Positions 34,480 through 43,024 of a stretch of 64,000 nt of DNA are shown piece by piece (position 1 is the stretch's first letter; every line of letters starts with the position of its first letter). Position numbers and translations under genes: made by a program. Under the pieces are notes generated by a model. The model made no database searches, had not been told where the DNA came from, and saw nothing but the letters and a program-made list of their open reading frames with translations. Source of the DNA: Clostridiales bacterium (GTDB lineage: Bacteria; Bacillota; Clostridia; Oscillospirales; Acutalibacteraceae); contig JAILOG010000016.1 of the NCBI GenBank assembly GCA_024690965.1, forward strand, positions 140,410 to 204,409. The letters are read 5' to 3'.

Positions 34480-35511
34480 TTACAGCATTTCCGCAATGTC
34501 ATATATGAGTCTTTCAGTTTTATCCCAACCGAGGCAAGCGTCTGTTATAGACTTTCCGTAGATCCCCTCGCCGACATTTTGCCGTCCATCCTCTATATAA
34601 CTCTCTATCATAAAGCCTTTTACAAGACTGTTGATCTGCGAATTGTATTTTTTGCTGTTTAAAACTTCTTTTGCGATTCTTATTTGCTCAAAGGGGTTTT
34701 TTCCCGAATTTGAGTGGTTGGTGTCTATTATTGCCGCGGGATTTTGCAGGTTTCTCTTTTCGTACAGCTCGCAAAGTCTTATCAGATCTTCGTAATGGTA
34801 ATTCGGAAGTTGCGCACCATGCTTGTTTACATAACCTCTGAGTACGGTATGAGCATATTTATTCCCCTGAGAATGTGCCTGCCATCCGCGATAAATGAAT
34901 GTATGCCTGTTTTGTGCGGCTGTTACGGCGTTAAGCATTACCTCAAGGTCGCCGCTTGTGGGGTTTTTCATACCTACGGGGATATCAAGACCGCTTGCGG
35001 TAAGCCTGTGCTGTTGGTTTTCAACAGATCTTGCCCCAACCGCAACATAAGCCAATAGGTCGTCTAAGTATTTATGGTTTTCAGGATAAAGCATTTCATC
35101 GGCGCTTGAAAACCCCGTTTCGTTTAAGACTCTCATATGCATTTCTCTTATTGTGACTATTCCCTTAAACAGATCAGGGATATCTTGGGGGTTTGGCTGA
35201 TGAAGCATACCTTTGTATCCCTCACCCGTTGTTCGCGGTTTATTTGTGTAAATACGGGGTATGATAAATATTTTGTCTTTTACTTTTTCCTGAACGGTGC
35301 GGAGCCTTGAAACATAGTCCAATACACTGTCTTCGTTATCCGCTGAGCATGGTCCTATAATAAGCAAAAATTTGTCAGACTTTCCGCTGATAATATTCTT
35401 TATCTCCGCCTGTCGTTTTTCCACAATTTCGGCACAATTTGCCGAAAGCGGATACATTTCTTTTACTTCCATGGGTATTGCGAGCTTTTTCTCAAATTGC
35501 ATATTCATCAT
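34480..35511 (-). CDS. aroF: DAHP synthase (3-deoxy-7-phosphoheptulonate synthase), AroFGH type
   Basis: A 343-residue type I-alpha enzyme, the entry step of the shikimate pathway. It has IIGPCSADNEDSV (metal and PEP site), PRTTGEGYKGM, GMKNPTSGD, IIDTNHSNSGKNP and the C-terminal DACLGWDKTERL. Length is typical. It is the last gene of the aromatic operon on the minus strand, rather than the first. The closest homologues are feedback-regulated by an aromatic amino acid, but which one cannot be read from sequence alone. Confidence 0.93.
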   Translation of the reverse strand: MMNMQFEKKLAIPMEVKEMYPLSANCAEIVEKRQAEIKNIISGKSDKFLLIIGPCSADNEDSVLDYVSRLRTVQEKVKDKIFIIPRIYTNKPRTTGEGYKGMLHQPNPQDIPDLFKGIVTIREMHMRVLNETGFSSADEMLYPENHKYLDDLLAYVAVGARSVENQQHRLTASGLDIPVGMKNPTSGDLEVMLNAVTAAQNRHTFIYRGWQAHSQGNKYAHTVLRGYVNKHGAQLPNYHYEDLIRLCELYEKRNLQNPAAIIDTNHSNSGKNPFEQIRIAKEVLNSKKYNSQINSLVKGFMIESYIEDGRQNVGEGIYGKSITDACLGWDKTERLIYDIAEML

Positions 35512-35585
35512 AGCAGCATCACCTCATACAATATCATTTATAAAATGCCTCTCAAAAACATAGCATATTTTGATTTTCAGTCTTT

Positions 35586-35852
35586 TTAAAACACCAAAGC
35601 GTATGCTTTTTCATAATCACGTCTTTTAACATAAATGTGATAAGTGAATGTGATATGGGTATCGTGTTCCCTGTAAGGCATATTGAATTTTTGATATACA
35701 CCAACATCGATATTTGTTCCTATAATGCTTCTTGAACGCTTACCGAAACTCTCAAACGGTATATTGTTCTGTTGCAAAATAAGCTTTATTCTCGCTATTT
35801 CCTCAGGCGAGGAATCTTTGGCGAGAATTTTTCTGTTAAATATTGTTATCAT
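35586..35852 (-). CDS. Small protein of unknown function in the aro operon
   Basis: An 88-residue protein beginning MITIFNRKILAKDSSPEE, with an amphipathic helix IARIKLILQQNNIPFE and ending KRRDYEKAYALV. The pattern (short strand, helix of a LLxxNxIPxE type, strand, and a final helix) resembles the small DUF2007-like putative signalling proteins, but this is weak. It sits between tyrA and aroF, so it is likely co-transcribed with the aromatic pathway. Its role is unknown. Confidence 0.6.
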   Translation of the reverse strand: MITIFNRKILAKDSSPEEIARIKLILQQNNIPFESFGKRSRSIIGTNIDVGVYQKFNMPYREHDTHITFTYHIYVKRRDYEKAYALVF

Positions 35853-35878
35853 ACAGTTCTTCCCTATTCTTGTTGTGT

Positions 35879-36736
35879 TTAATCAATATCAAAATAAGAC
35901 CGTCTTTCGGTAGAAAGGCGCATTTTTTCTTTGAGCCCCTCAACATCGTCATTTTTTATCATTTGCTTGATTGAGTCAAATTCTTCGATAAACTTGTCCA
36001 TTTCTTCGGTAAGAAAATCTTTGTTGAGCAAAAAAAGCTCGCTCCACATCGTTTCGTTAATCTTGGCAATTCTTGTAAGATCTCTGAAAGAATCTCCCGT
36101 ATAATCGGCAAGGTGCTTATTATCACTGCATGTCATAAGCGATATTGCTATACAGTGAGTAAGCTGTGACACGAAGCCTATCATTTTATCGTGCTCGGAA
36201 GGTGTGAGAACGGATATTTTTCCAAAGCCCAATATTTTCGCGAGGCTTTCGCACCAATGTATCGCTTTGTGTGAATTTTTGTTTGTGGGCACGACTATAA
36301 AGTTAGCGTCACGGAAAATCCTGTCGTCACTGTTTTGAACGCCGCGGTTCTCTTTTCCTGCCATCGGGTGGGCGGAAATAAACTCTACGTCGTCGCGCAA
36401 ATCATTTTGGATATCGTATACTATTCCCGATTTTACACCTGTAACATCCGTAATAATTGCGCCGCTTTTCAAGAAATACTGGTTATCGGCTATCCACTTT
36501 TTGAACACCTCGGGATAAAGCGCGATTATAATCGCGTCCGCCCTGCCTATAACATATTCGTCAGGCGTTGTATAGCCGTCGTCAATAATATTGTTTTTAA
36601 GCGCATATTCTATCGCATATGGGTCACTGTCGATCGCTGTTATATTGTAACCGAGCCTTTTAAGCCCCTTGGCATAGCTTCCGCCTATAAGACCTAAGCC
36701 CACAATAAGTATATTGCTGTCACTTATCCATTCCAT
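35879..36736 (-). CDS. tyrA: Prephenate dehydrogenase
   Basis: A 285-residue NAD(P)-dependent enzyme converting prephenate to 4-hydroxyphenylpyruvate for tyrosine. The NAD site is IVGLGLIGGSYAKGLKRLG, and the AHPMAGKENRG region carries the catalytic histidine. No ACT domain is fused. The start at 36736 follows AGAGG and overlaps the aroA 3' end by 17 bases, so it is translationally coupled. Confidence 0.93.
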   Translation of the reverse strand: MEWISDSNILIVGLGLIGGSYAKGLKRLGYNITAIDSDPYAIEYALKNNIIDDGYTTPDEYVIGRADAIIIALYPEVFKKWIADNQYFLKSGAIITDVTGVKSGIVYDIQNDLRDDVEFISAHPMAGKENRGVQNSDDRIFRDANFIVVPTNKNSHKAIHWCESLAKILGFGKISVLTPSEHDKMIGFVSQLTHCIAISLMTCSDNKHLADYTGDSFRDLTRIAKINETMWSELFLLNKDFLTEEMDKFIEEFDSIKQMIKNDDVEGLKEKMRLSTERRSYFDID

Positions 36737-37934
36737 AAACACTTACCTCTGTATTTAATTTCTTTAACTCATCAAAAAAGTTTGGAAAGCTTTTGTTAAC
36801 GGCCTCCGCGCCCTCAATAATTCCGCCTGTTACCGTGCAAAGAACAGCCATTGCCATAACTATACGGTGGTCGTTATGACCGTTTAGAGGCTCTTTTGGC
36901 GTTTTAAGCGTTGAAGGGAATATTACCATACTGTTCTCCCCTATCTCGCTTTTTATACCGAATCTCAAAAGCTCCTCAGCAATCGCAGAACATCTGTCGC
37001 TTTCTTTTATCTTCAAACGTTTTGTTCCCGTAAACACAGCTCCGTTTTGGGCAGCGGCTACCGCCATACACACAGGGCCTAAATCGGGGCAATGAGAAAG
37101 GTCGAGGGTGGGGGTTCCTTCTTTCAACTGCCTGAAATAATCTATATACGCTTTGTCGCCCTGTAAGCTCTCGGGATCAAGTCCGCTGACCGTAACATTT
37201 CCGCCGGCGTAATTCAGCGCCTCAAAAAATGCGGCGTTTGAATAATCCCCCTCAACTGTTATATCAGCAGAACGGTACTTTTGTCCGCCGGAAATGTTGA
37301 TAATATTGTTTTCTCTAACCGTGTCAACTCCGAAACGTTTCAGCACATTTATTGTCATATCTATATAAGGCAGGCTTTCCAAAGGCGGCAATATTTCTAT
37401 CACACTGTCGTCGTCAAGTAAAGGCAAAATAAAAAGAAGTCCGCTTACAAATTGGCTGCTTATATTCCCCTGTATGCGGTAATGCCCGGATTTGAGTTTT
37501 CCGTTAATCGTAATTGAATTATCAGACCTTATATACTCTATACCGTTTTGCTTACACAGGTCCTTGTATACATCAAGCGGTCTTGATAAAAGCGTTTTGC
37601 TTCCTGTAAATGCCGTCTTTTTTCCCGATAGCATCGCAAGCGGTATCAAAAAACGCAGCGTGCTTCCGCACTCTCTGCAATTGAGCGTCGCTCCGGTAAT
37701 ATTTTCAATGTCTATACCGTTTACAGTACAAATCTCCCCGCTGTGAGATATTTCGGCGCCTAAAGCTTTAAGGCAATCAATTGTCGCAAGCATATCCTGC
37801 GAGTGTGAAACGCCTTTTATAACGCTTGTCCCGTCTGCCAGTGCCGCGCAAATAAGCGCGCGGTGAGCGAAGCTTTTTGAAGGCGGCGCTAAAACGTTGC
37901 CGTAAGCGGTTGAAGGCTCAATTTTAACATTCAT
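36720..37934 (-). CDS. aroA: 3-phosphoshikimate 1-carboxyvinyltransferase (EPSP synthase)
   Basis: A 404-residue enzyme joining PEP to shikimate 3-phosphate. It shows PPSKSFAHRALI, NCRECGSTLRFLIPLA (PEP and S3P binding), QFVSGLLFILPL, KESDRCSAIAEELLRFG and GHNDHRIVMAMAVL. The opening is of the LxAP-SKS type. It overlaps aroQ upstream by four bases and tyrA downstream. It needs shikimate 3-phosphate, for which no intact kinase is encoded in this window. Confidence 0.96.
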   Translation of the reverse strand: MNVKIEPSTAYGNVLAPPSKSFAHRALICAALADGTSVIKGVSHSQDMLATIDCLKALGAEISHSGEICTVNGIDIENITGATLNCRECGSTLRFLIPLAMLSGKKTAFTGSKTLLSRPLDVYKDLCKQNGIEYIRSDNSITINGKLKSGHYRIQGNISSQFVSGLLFILPLLDDDSVIEILPPLESLPYIDMTINVLKRFGVDTVRENNIINISGGQKYRSADITVEGDYSNAAFFEALNYAGGNVTVSGLDPESLQGDKAYIDYFRQLKEGTPTLDLSHCPDLGPVCMAVAAAQNGAVFTGTKRLKIKESDRCSAIAEELLRFGIKSEIGENSMVIFPSTLKTPKEPLNGHNDHRIVMAMAVLCTVTGGIIEGAEAVNKSFPNFFDELKKLNTEVSVYGMDK

Positions 37935-38368
37935 TTGCGTTCACCTGTGTTTATCAAATAATCTATTGCCTCTAAATAACCGTTTGTGCCGTGTCCCGTT
38001 ACGGTTTTTACACAAGCTGGGCGTATATAGCTTGTCTGTCTGAATTCTTCTCTTTTTGTTATATCTGAAATATGTACCTCTACCGTGGGTATACCGACAG
38101 ATTTAAGCGCGTCGTACAAAGCAATGCTTGTGTGAGTATACGCCGCCGGGTTTATAACGATACCATCAAATTTGCCGTAAGCCTGTTGAATTTTGTCTAC
38201 AAGATCACCTTCGTGGTTTGACTGGAATATTTCGCAATAAAAGCCCTTTTCAAATGAGTAGTCTGATATTTTATCACACAGCATGGAATATGTTTCACTG
38301 CCGTAAATTTCCGGCTCTCTTATGCCGAGCATATTTATATTGGGACCGTTTATTACAAGTATTTTCAT
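37931..38368 (-). CDS. aroQ: 3-dehydroquinate dehydratase, type II
   Basis: A 145-residue dodecameric dehydratase. VINGPNINMLGIREPEIYG (with the catalytic tyrosine), EIFQSNHEGDLVDKIQ, INPAAYTHTSIALYDAL and VEVHISD are all diagnostic. The start at 38368 matches the usual type II N terminus and lies one base after the aroE stop; a longer frame to 38410 is inside aroE. It overlaps aroA by four bases. Confidence 0.96.
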   Translation of the reverse strand: MKILVINGPNINMLGIREPEIYGSETYSMLCDKISDYSFEKGFYCEIFQSNHEGDLVDKIQQAYGKFDGIVINPAAYTHTSIALYDALKSVGIPTVEVHISDITKREEFRQTSYIRPACVKTVTGHGTNGYLEAIDYLINTGERK

Positions 38369-38369
38369 A

Positions 38370-39425
38370 TCACTGTTCATCCTTTTGCAAAGATAAATAT
38401 ATCTTATCAAGTATATTGGTGTCGCATGAGCTTATATCAGAAGCATTGTATATAACTCCGTTAAGTGAAAAGTACAACTCTTCCTGTTTGGATAACTCCT
38501 TACCCTCACACAAAATAAGGGTGTGATTTTTTATGGCGGCGTTCATCAACTGCTCGCTTGTGTGAGCATAACCTATCTGAATACAGTCCATATCAAATTT
38601 ACCGCAAAACACACGTAGAAGCTCCGTTTTAATGCTATCGTTTACACCGTAAAACACAAGATTTCTTTTCTCAGAGAAAATTTCCGTGTATATTTTATCT
38701 ATTAGCATATCATCATAATTTTTGCCTGTAAATATTCGTGCAGCAAGCACTGCCTGAGCGACAAGCATATACAAGCCTCCCGCGGCTTTGATTCCCAGTT
38801 CTTTTGCTTTTGCAACAAGCATTGTTGAAAGCGGATTAAACACAGCGTCAACAACGCCCGAAAGCTTTTTGAAAGCAGACAAATCTATAGGCATATCAAA
38901 GCAGTTTGGGTACATTCCGCAGGGAGTTGTATTTATTATATAATCGGCGTCGCAGTGATTTTTTATTGCCTGCTCATATGTAACGCTTTCGTCCGATTTT
39001 TTTCTGCTTACCTTTATGATTTCTCGCGCGCTCAAGCTTTCGGCAACACAATACGCCGTTTTGCTTGTGCCGCCGGTTCCGAGTATCAACACCTTGCTGT
39101 TTTGCAAATTCAAACCAAGCCTTTTTATAAGTGCGGTCATCCCACCGAAATCGGTATTGTAGCCGTATAATTTACCGTTTTTATTGACTATCGTATTAAC
39201 TGCGCCTATCTTTTCAGCGGCTTTATCTGTTTTGTAAAGATACGGTATAACATCGCATTTATAAGGTATTGTAACATTAATGCCTTTAAAATCTTTTTTT
39301 GACATAAAATCGGCAAAAGCCTTTTCGTCAAGCTCTGTGGGCTCATAATTGTAATTATCTATTTTATTGTGAATATCTTTTGAAAAGCTATGCCCCAAAC
39401 GTTTAGCTATCAAACCGTATTCCAT
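38370..39425 (-). CDS. aroE: Shikimate dehydrogenase with degenerate shikimate-kinase-like C-terminal extension
   Basis: A 351-residue protein, about 75-100 residues longer than ordinary AroE. Residues 1-248 are shikimate dehydrogenase: GHSFSKDIHN, INVTIPYK with the catalytic lysine, NTDFGG with the aspartate, LGTGGTSKTA (NADP site) and GGLYMLVAQA. Residues 254-351 resemble the start of shikimate kinase: RNLVFYGVNDSIKTELLRVF lines up with the N-terminal strand and P-loop, but two P-loop glycines are Asp and Ile, and the rest of the kinase is short and lacks a recognisable substrate site. AroE-AroK fusions occur in related bacteria, so this looks like a decayed fusion partner. The dehydrogenase part should work. 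Confidence 0.88.
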   Translation of the reverse strand: MEYGLIAKRLGHSFSKDIHNKIDNYNYEPTELDEKAFADFMSKKDFKGINVTIPYKCDVIPYLYKTDKAAEKIGAVNTIVNKNGKLYGYNTDFGGMTALIKRLGLNLQNSKVLILGTGGTSKTAYCVAESLSAREIIKVSRKKSDESVTYEQAIKNHCDADYIINTTPCGMYPNCFDMPIDLSAFKKLSGVVDAVFNPLSTMLVAKAKELGIKAAGGLYMLVAQAVLAARIFTGKNYDDMLIDKIYTEIFSEKRNLVFYGVNDSIKTELLRVFCGKFDMDCIQIGYAHTSEQLMNAAIKNHTLILCEGKELSKQEELYFSLNGVIYNASDISSCDTNILDKIYLSLQKDEQ

Positions 39426-39432
39426 GTGGGTA

Positions 39433-40524
39433 TCACCTCAAATAATCCGTGCCGAACCTGCCCGAAAGCATATCACATATAACGATTGCTGCAACACTGT
39501 CAACTACCGCGCGCGCTCTGTGTATAACGGCAGGGTCGTGCCTTCCTTGTATTATTAGCTCGGTTTCTTTTGTACTTTCAAAATTTACCGTGTTTTGCTT
39601 TTTGCATATTGAAGGTGTGGGCTTAACAGCGCAACTGAATATTATTGGCATACCGTTTGTTATTCCTCCGTTTATGCCGCCGTTATTATTCGTTTTTGTT
39701 GCGATTTGCTCTTTTCCGTCTATATAGAATTCGTCATTATATTCACTGCCGAGGCTTTCGCGCATATCATACGCGTTACCAAACCAAACACCCTTGATTG
39801 CGGGTATCGCAAAAAGCGCATGCGACAATACTCCTTCAACAGTATCGAAAAACGGCTCTCCCACGCCTGCGGGAACACCTGTTATCGCGGTTTCAAGTAC
39901 GCCGCCTATGCTGTCGCCTGCCTTTGCAACCGATTCGATTCTTTCTTTCATAGCATCTGCAATATTGTCGTCTATAGCGGCAAACTGCTTTTCATTTAAC
40001 CTGTCAATGTCATTTCTGTAATCGGAAAAGCCGATATCATCAATATCTCCCAGGCTTTTTATATGTGTACCTATATATATTCCCTTATTCTTGAGAGCAG
40101 TCGCGGCAATCGCTCCCGCTGCCACCAAAGCCGCAGTTATTCTGCCGCTGAAATGCCCTCCTCCGCGATAATCCTGAAATCCGTGATATTTAACATTTGC
40201 GGTATAATCCGCGTGACCGGGGCGGGCAATATTCTTAATATCCGAGTAATCTTTAGACTTCACGTCTTTATTCTTTATTACTATGCATATCGGCGTACCC
40301 GTAGTTTTTCCGTTAAAAACACCGCTTAATATTTCAAAATCGTCATCTTCACGGCGAGACGTACTTATGCTCCCAACCGGCGCTCTGAGCTTTAACCGAT
40401 GCTTTATATACTCATAATCTATTTCAATTCCCGGTGCCATACCGTCAAGCACTGCGCCAACGGCAGGTCCGTGACTCTCGCCGAATACGGTGACAGAAAC
40501 ATTTGTTCCGAAAGTATTTTTCAA
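39433..40524 (-). CDS. aroC: Chorismate synthase
   Basis: A 363-residue FMN-dependent enzyme forming chorismate from EPSP. Signatures are GESHGPAVGAVLDG near the N terminus, RPGHADYTANVKY, RGGGHFSGRITA and GRHDPAVIHRARAVVDS at the C terminus, all with family spacing. It sits between aroB and aroE and overlaps aroB by four bases. It requires reduced FMN, supplied by other flavoproteins. Confidence 0.96.
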   Translation of the reverse strand: MKNTFGTNVSVTVFGESHGPAVGAVLDGMAPGIEIDYEYIKHRLKLRAPVGSISTSRREDDDFEILSGVFNGKTTGTPICIVIKNKDVKSKDYSDIKNIARPGHADYTANVKYHGFQDYRGGGHFSGRITAALVAAGAIAATALKNKGIYIGTHIKSLGDIDDIGFSDYRNDIDRLNEKQFAAIDDNIADAMKERIESVAKAGDSIGGVLETAITGVPAGVGEPFFDTVEGVLSHALFAIPAIKGVWFGNAYDMRESLGSEYNDEFYIDGKEQIATKTNNNGGINGGITNGMPIIFSCAVKPTPSICKKQNTVNFESTKETELIIQGRHDPAVIHRARAVVDSVAAIVICDMLSGRFGTDYLR

Positions 40525-41546
40525 TTTAAGTCACCTCCGTGTGAGAGATCATATATTCTTCTTTTCAGTTCATCAAAATCCATTCGCGTAAATTTAAAGC
40601 TCCCTATTTCTTCACATAACACTGCTGTCACATATGAGCCTTGAGACTTTTTATCGTGTATGGCGGCATCAAACGCTTTTTCCGCGTCAAAGGTTATATT
40701 CACATTAACGCCAAGCTTTTTAAGGGCTGATTTAAGCCTATCTTTTACATTATCGGAACACATGGCAAGCATTCCTATTCCCACACATTCGCCGTGAAGC
40801 ATACCGTCACCGCTTTTCACGCTCTCAATTCCGTGACCTATTGTGTGCCCGAAATTAAGAGCTTTTCTTATCCCGCTTTCCTTTTCATCCTGAGATACTA
40901 TATTAGCCTTTATTTGAAGCGCTTTTTCTATGATTTCATCAATTCTGCCGTACGGGTCGCCATTTTCAAAAACATCAAACAACTCTTTATCAAAAGTTGA
41001 AGCCATTTTAAGCGCCTCACACAAGCCGTTTGATATCTGTCTTTTAGTTAATGTTTTTAAAACATCGGGATCTATTATTACCTTCTTTGGCTGGTAAAAC
41101 GTGCCTACAATATTTTTGACGCCGTTAAAATTTACGGCTGTCTTTCCGCCTATTGAAGAATCCACCTGAGACAATACGGTTGTGGGTATATTGTAAAAAT
41201 CCACGCCTCGCATATAAACAGACGCCGCAAAACCCGCAAGGTCGCCTACAACGCCGCCCCCGACCGCAATAACACAGTCTTGCCTTGTAAAGCCCTTTTC
41301 GAGCATAGTTGATATTATCATTTCGAGTGCAGAAAGGCTTTTGCTTTCCTCGCCCTGCGGCACGGTGATGATATATGCTTCTCCGCACATATTTTTAATT
41401 GCCATACCATACTCTGTGGGTACTCCTTCGTCTGTTATAACGGCAACTTTTCTGTCAAGATCCAACATTTTATCGCAGCTTTCAAGTAAGCCTTTGCCGA
41501 CTGCAACGTCATATGAATTTATTCCTAAATTAACGGGTATTATCAT
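40521..41546 (-). CDS. aroB: 3-dehydroquinate synthase
   Basis: A 341-residue NAD- and zinc-dependent enzyme, the second shikimate step. It has VPQGEESKSL, AVGGGVVGDLAGFAAS, IPTTVLSQVDSSIGGKTAVN, FYQPKKVIIDP and LNFGHTIGHGIES with zinc-binding histidine. Length is normal. It overlaps chorismate mutase upstream and aroC downstream by four bases each, so it is in a tightly coupled operon. Confidence 0.96.
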   Translation of the reverse strand: MIIPVNLGINSYDVAVGKGLLESCDKMLDLDRKVAVITDEGVPTEYGMAIKNMCGEAYIITVPQGEESKSLSALEMIISTMLEKGFTRQDCVIAVGGGVVGDLAGFAASVYMRGVDFYNIPTTVLSQVDSSIGGKTAVNFNGVKNIVGTFYQPKKVIIDPDVLKTLTKRQISNGLCEALKMASTFDKELFDVFENGDPYGRIDEIIEKALQIKANIVSQDEKESGIRKALNFGHTIGHGIESVKSGDGMLHGECVGIGMLAMCSDNVKDRLKSALKKLGVNVNITFDAEKAFDAAIHDKKSQGSYVTAVLCEEIGSFKFTRMDFDELKRRIYDLSHGGDLN

Positions 41547-41839
41547 TTTTTATCACCCTTGCTTTTATAATTCTCAATAAGCTTGTTTTGGTATTCTTTT
41601 GATATTCCCATAACGCTTAATATAAAGGAAATGTAGTATTTTTTTAAGTTTTCATCGTTTATATACGCGCTGTTTTTTTCTACAACACTTTGTTCTCTTT
41701 GCGCGTCGTGCACAGGAGTATTGTTGCTTATCTTATATTGAGCGACCTCTTTGACCAAATTCATTCTTTTTTCAAAAAGCTCTGCCATTTGTTTGTCTAT
41801 ACTGTTGATATCCGATCTGATATTCTCTAACTCTGTCAT
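41543..41839 (-). CDS. Chorismate mutase, AroQ type
   Basis: A 98-residue all-helical mutase that turns chorismate into prephenate. It has the typical opening ENIRSDINSIDKQMAELFEKRM (key part IRSDINSID), with active-site Arg/Lys residues, and VHDAQREQSVV. It is monofunctional; no prephenate dehydratase is fused. It is the first gene of the operon that continues aroB-aroC-aroE-aroQ-aroA-tyrA-88aa-aroF, so its product prephenate feeds TyrA. An AT-rich upstream region (41840-41929) has possible -10 boxes but no clear promoter. Confidence 0.92.
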   Translation of the reverse strand: MTELENIRSDINSIDKQMAELFEKRMNLVKEVAQYKISNNTPVHDAQREQSVVEKNSAYINDENLKKYYISFILSVMGISKEYQNKLIENYKSKGDKK

Positions 41840-41929
41840 TACAAAAACCCCATAATCGCAATTATATATTATATTAACATTTTAAAGCGCAAAAATCAAT
41901 CACTTGTTAAAATTTAAGCACGCTTATCA

Positions 41930-41971
41930 AAAAACAAAGCCAACAAGCTTTATTAAAAGCTCGTTGACTTT
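41930..41971 (-). terminator. Terminator after apbE
   Basis: A 15-bp stem with two G-U pairs (41936-41950 with 41957-41971), followed on the minus strand by GTTTTTTG. It ends the apbE transcript just upstream of the aro operon. Confidence 0.82.
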
Positions 41972-41975
41972 AGGG

Positions 41976-43004
41976 TCATTTCATACGCTTAAAATCTTTA
42001 TATACCACTTGTATCTTATCCTCTAAATCGGGAGAACAGTATATTTCATTATTATCGTCAAGTAATACTGCGCCGAATTTATCGCTGTGGTTATTAATAA
42101 ATTCAATTGCTTTTTCGCTTCCCATCGCGAACAGTGCCGTGCTCAGGCAATCGGCCTCAACACCGTTATCGGATATTACCGTCACAGACTTTATATCAGA
42201 CTGAACGGGAGAAGCGGTAATTGGGTCAATAATATGGCAATACACCGTGCCGTCCGTATCTGTAAAATTACGTTGATAACCGCCCGAAGTTACGGCGTTT
42301 GCCTCGTCAAGCGATAAATAAGCTATATATCCGTCCTTTTCGGGAGATTCTATAGCTATATTAAATTTCTCTCCGTTTGGCTTTTTGCCGTATGTACAAA
42401 TATTCCCGCCAAGGTCTATTACGGCACATTCCGCACTGTTCTTGTTCAAATATTCGGTACATTTATCGCAAATATATCCTTTGGCGCAACCGCCCAAATC
42501 AATTTCGCAGTTTTCGGAAATACTCACTGTGTTGCCGTTAACAGAAACATTTTCATAGTTTATTCTTTGGGCAAGCTTTAAAAGCTCATTTTTTGCGGGA
42601 ACACGGTAGTTTTTGTCAATGAACCCCCAAGCTTTTACTGCGGAAAAAACGGTTATATCAAAATATCCGCCCGTTATATCGGACATTTCATAAGCTTTAT
42701 TAAACAAGCCTGAAATATCGCTGTCGCACTGAGCTGTTTTATATTTATTAAGCTTATATACAATGCTGTTTTGGTTTAAATAAGAAAGCTTTTTGTCATA
42801 TTCGCGAATCAAGTCTTTAAGTCCCGAACACAGATTGTCGGCGTTGTGTCCGTATACTGTTATATTGATATATGTGTCGAGAGCAAAAAAGCTTTGACTG
42901 CTTTTTGGATTTGTTTGTGTGCAGCCGCCGAGTAACCATATCGCCGAAAATTGCAGAGCAATGCAAATAATTAGGGCAACAATACGCCGTCTTGTTTGTT
43001 TCAC
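41976..43004 (-). CDS. apbE: FAD:protein FMN transferase ApbE (lipoprotein)
   Basis: A 342-residue exported flavinyl transferase that attaches FMN to Thr/Ser of extracytoplasmic or Rnf/Nqr-type proteins. It has a lipoprotein signal with lipobox LLGGC (cysteine about residue 28), ALDTYINITVYG, EIDLGGCAKGYICDK, VIDLGGNICTYG and NAVTSGGYQRNF. The start codon is GTG at 43004, with GGAG 8 bases upstream. It follows the LCP gene by 20 bases. No flavinylated target is obvious nearby. Confidence 0.92.
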   Translation of the reverse strand: MKQTRRRIVALIICIALQFSAIWLLGGCTQTNPKSSQSFFALDTYINITVYGHNADNLCSGLKDLIREYDKKLSYLNQNSIVYKLNKYKTAQCDSDISGLFNKAYEMSDITGGYFDITVFSAVKAWGFIDKNYRVPAKNELLKLAQRINYENVSVNGNTVSISENCEIDLGGCAKGYICDKCTEYLNKNSAECAVIDLGGNICTYGKKPNGEKFNIAIESPEKDGYIAYLSLDEANAVTSGGYQRNFTDTDGTVYCHIIDPITASPVQSDIKSVTVISDNGVEADCLSTALFAMGSEKAIEFINNHSDKFGAVLLDDNNEIYCSPDLEDKIQVVYKDFKRMK

Positions 43005-43024
43005 AAAATCAACTCCGAAAAAAC

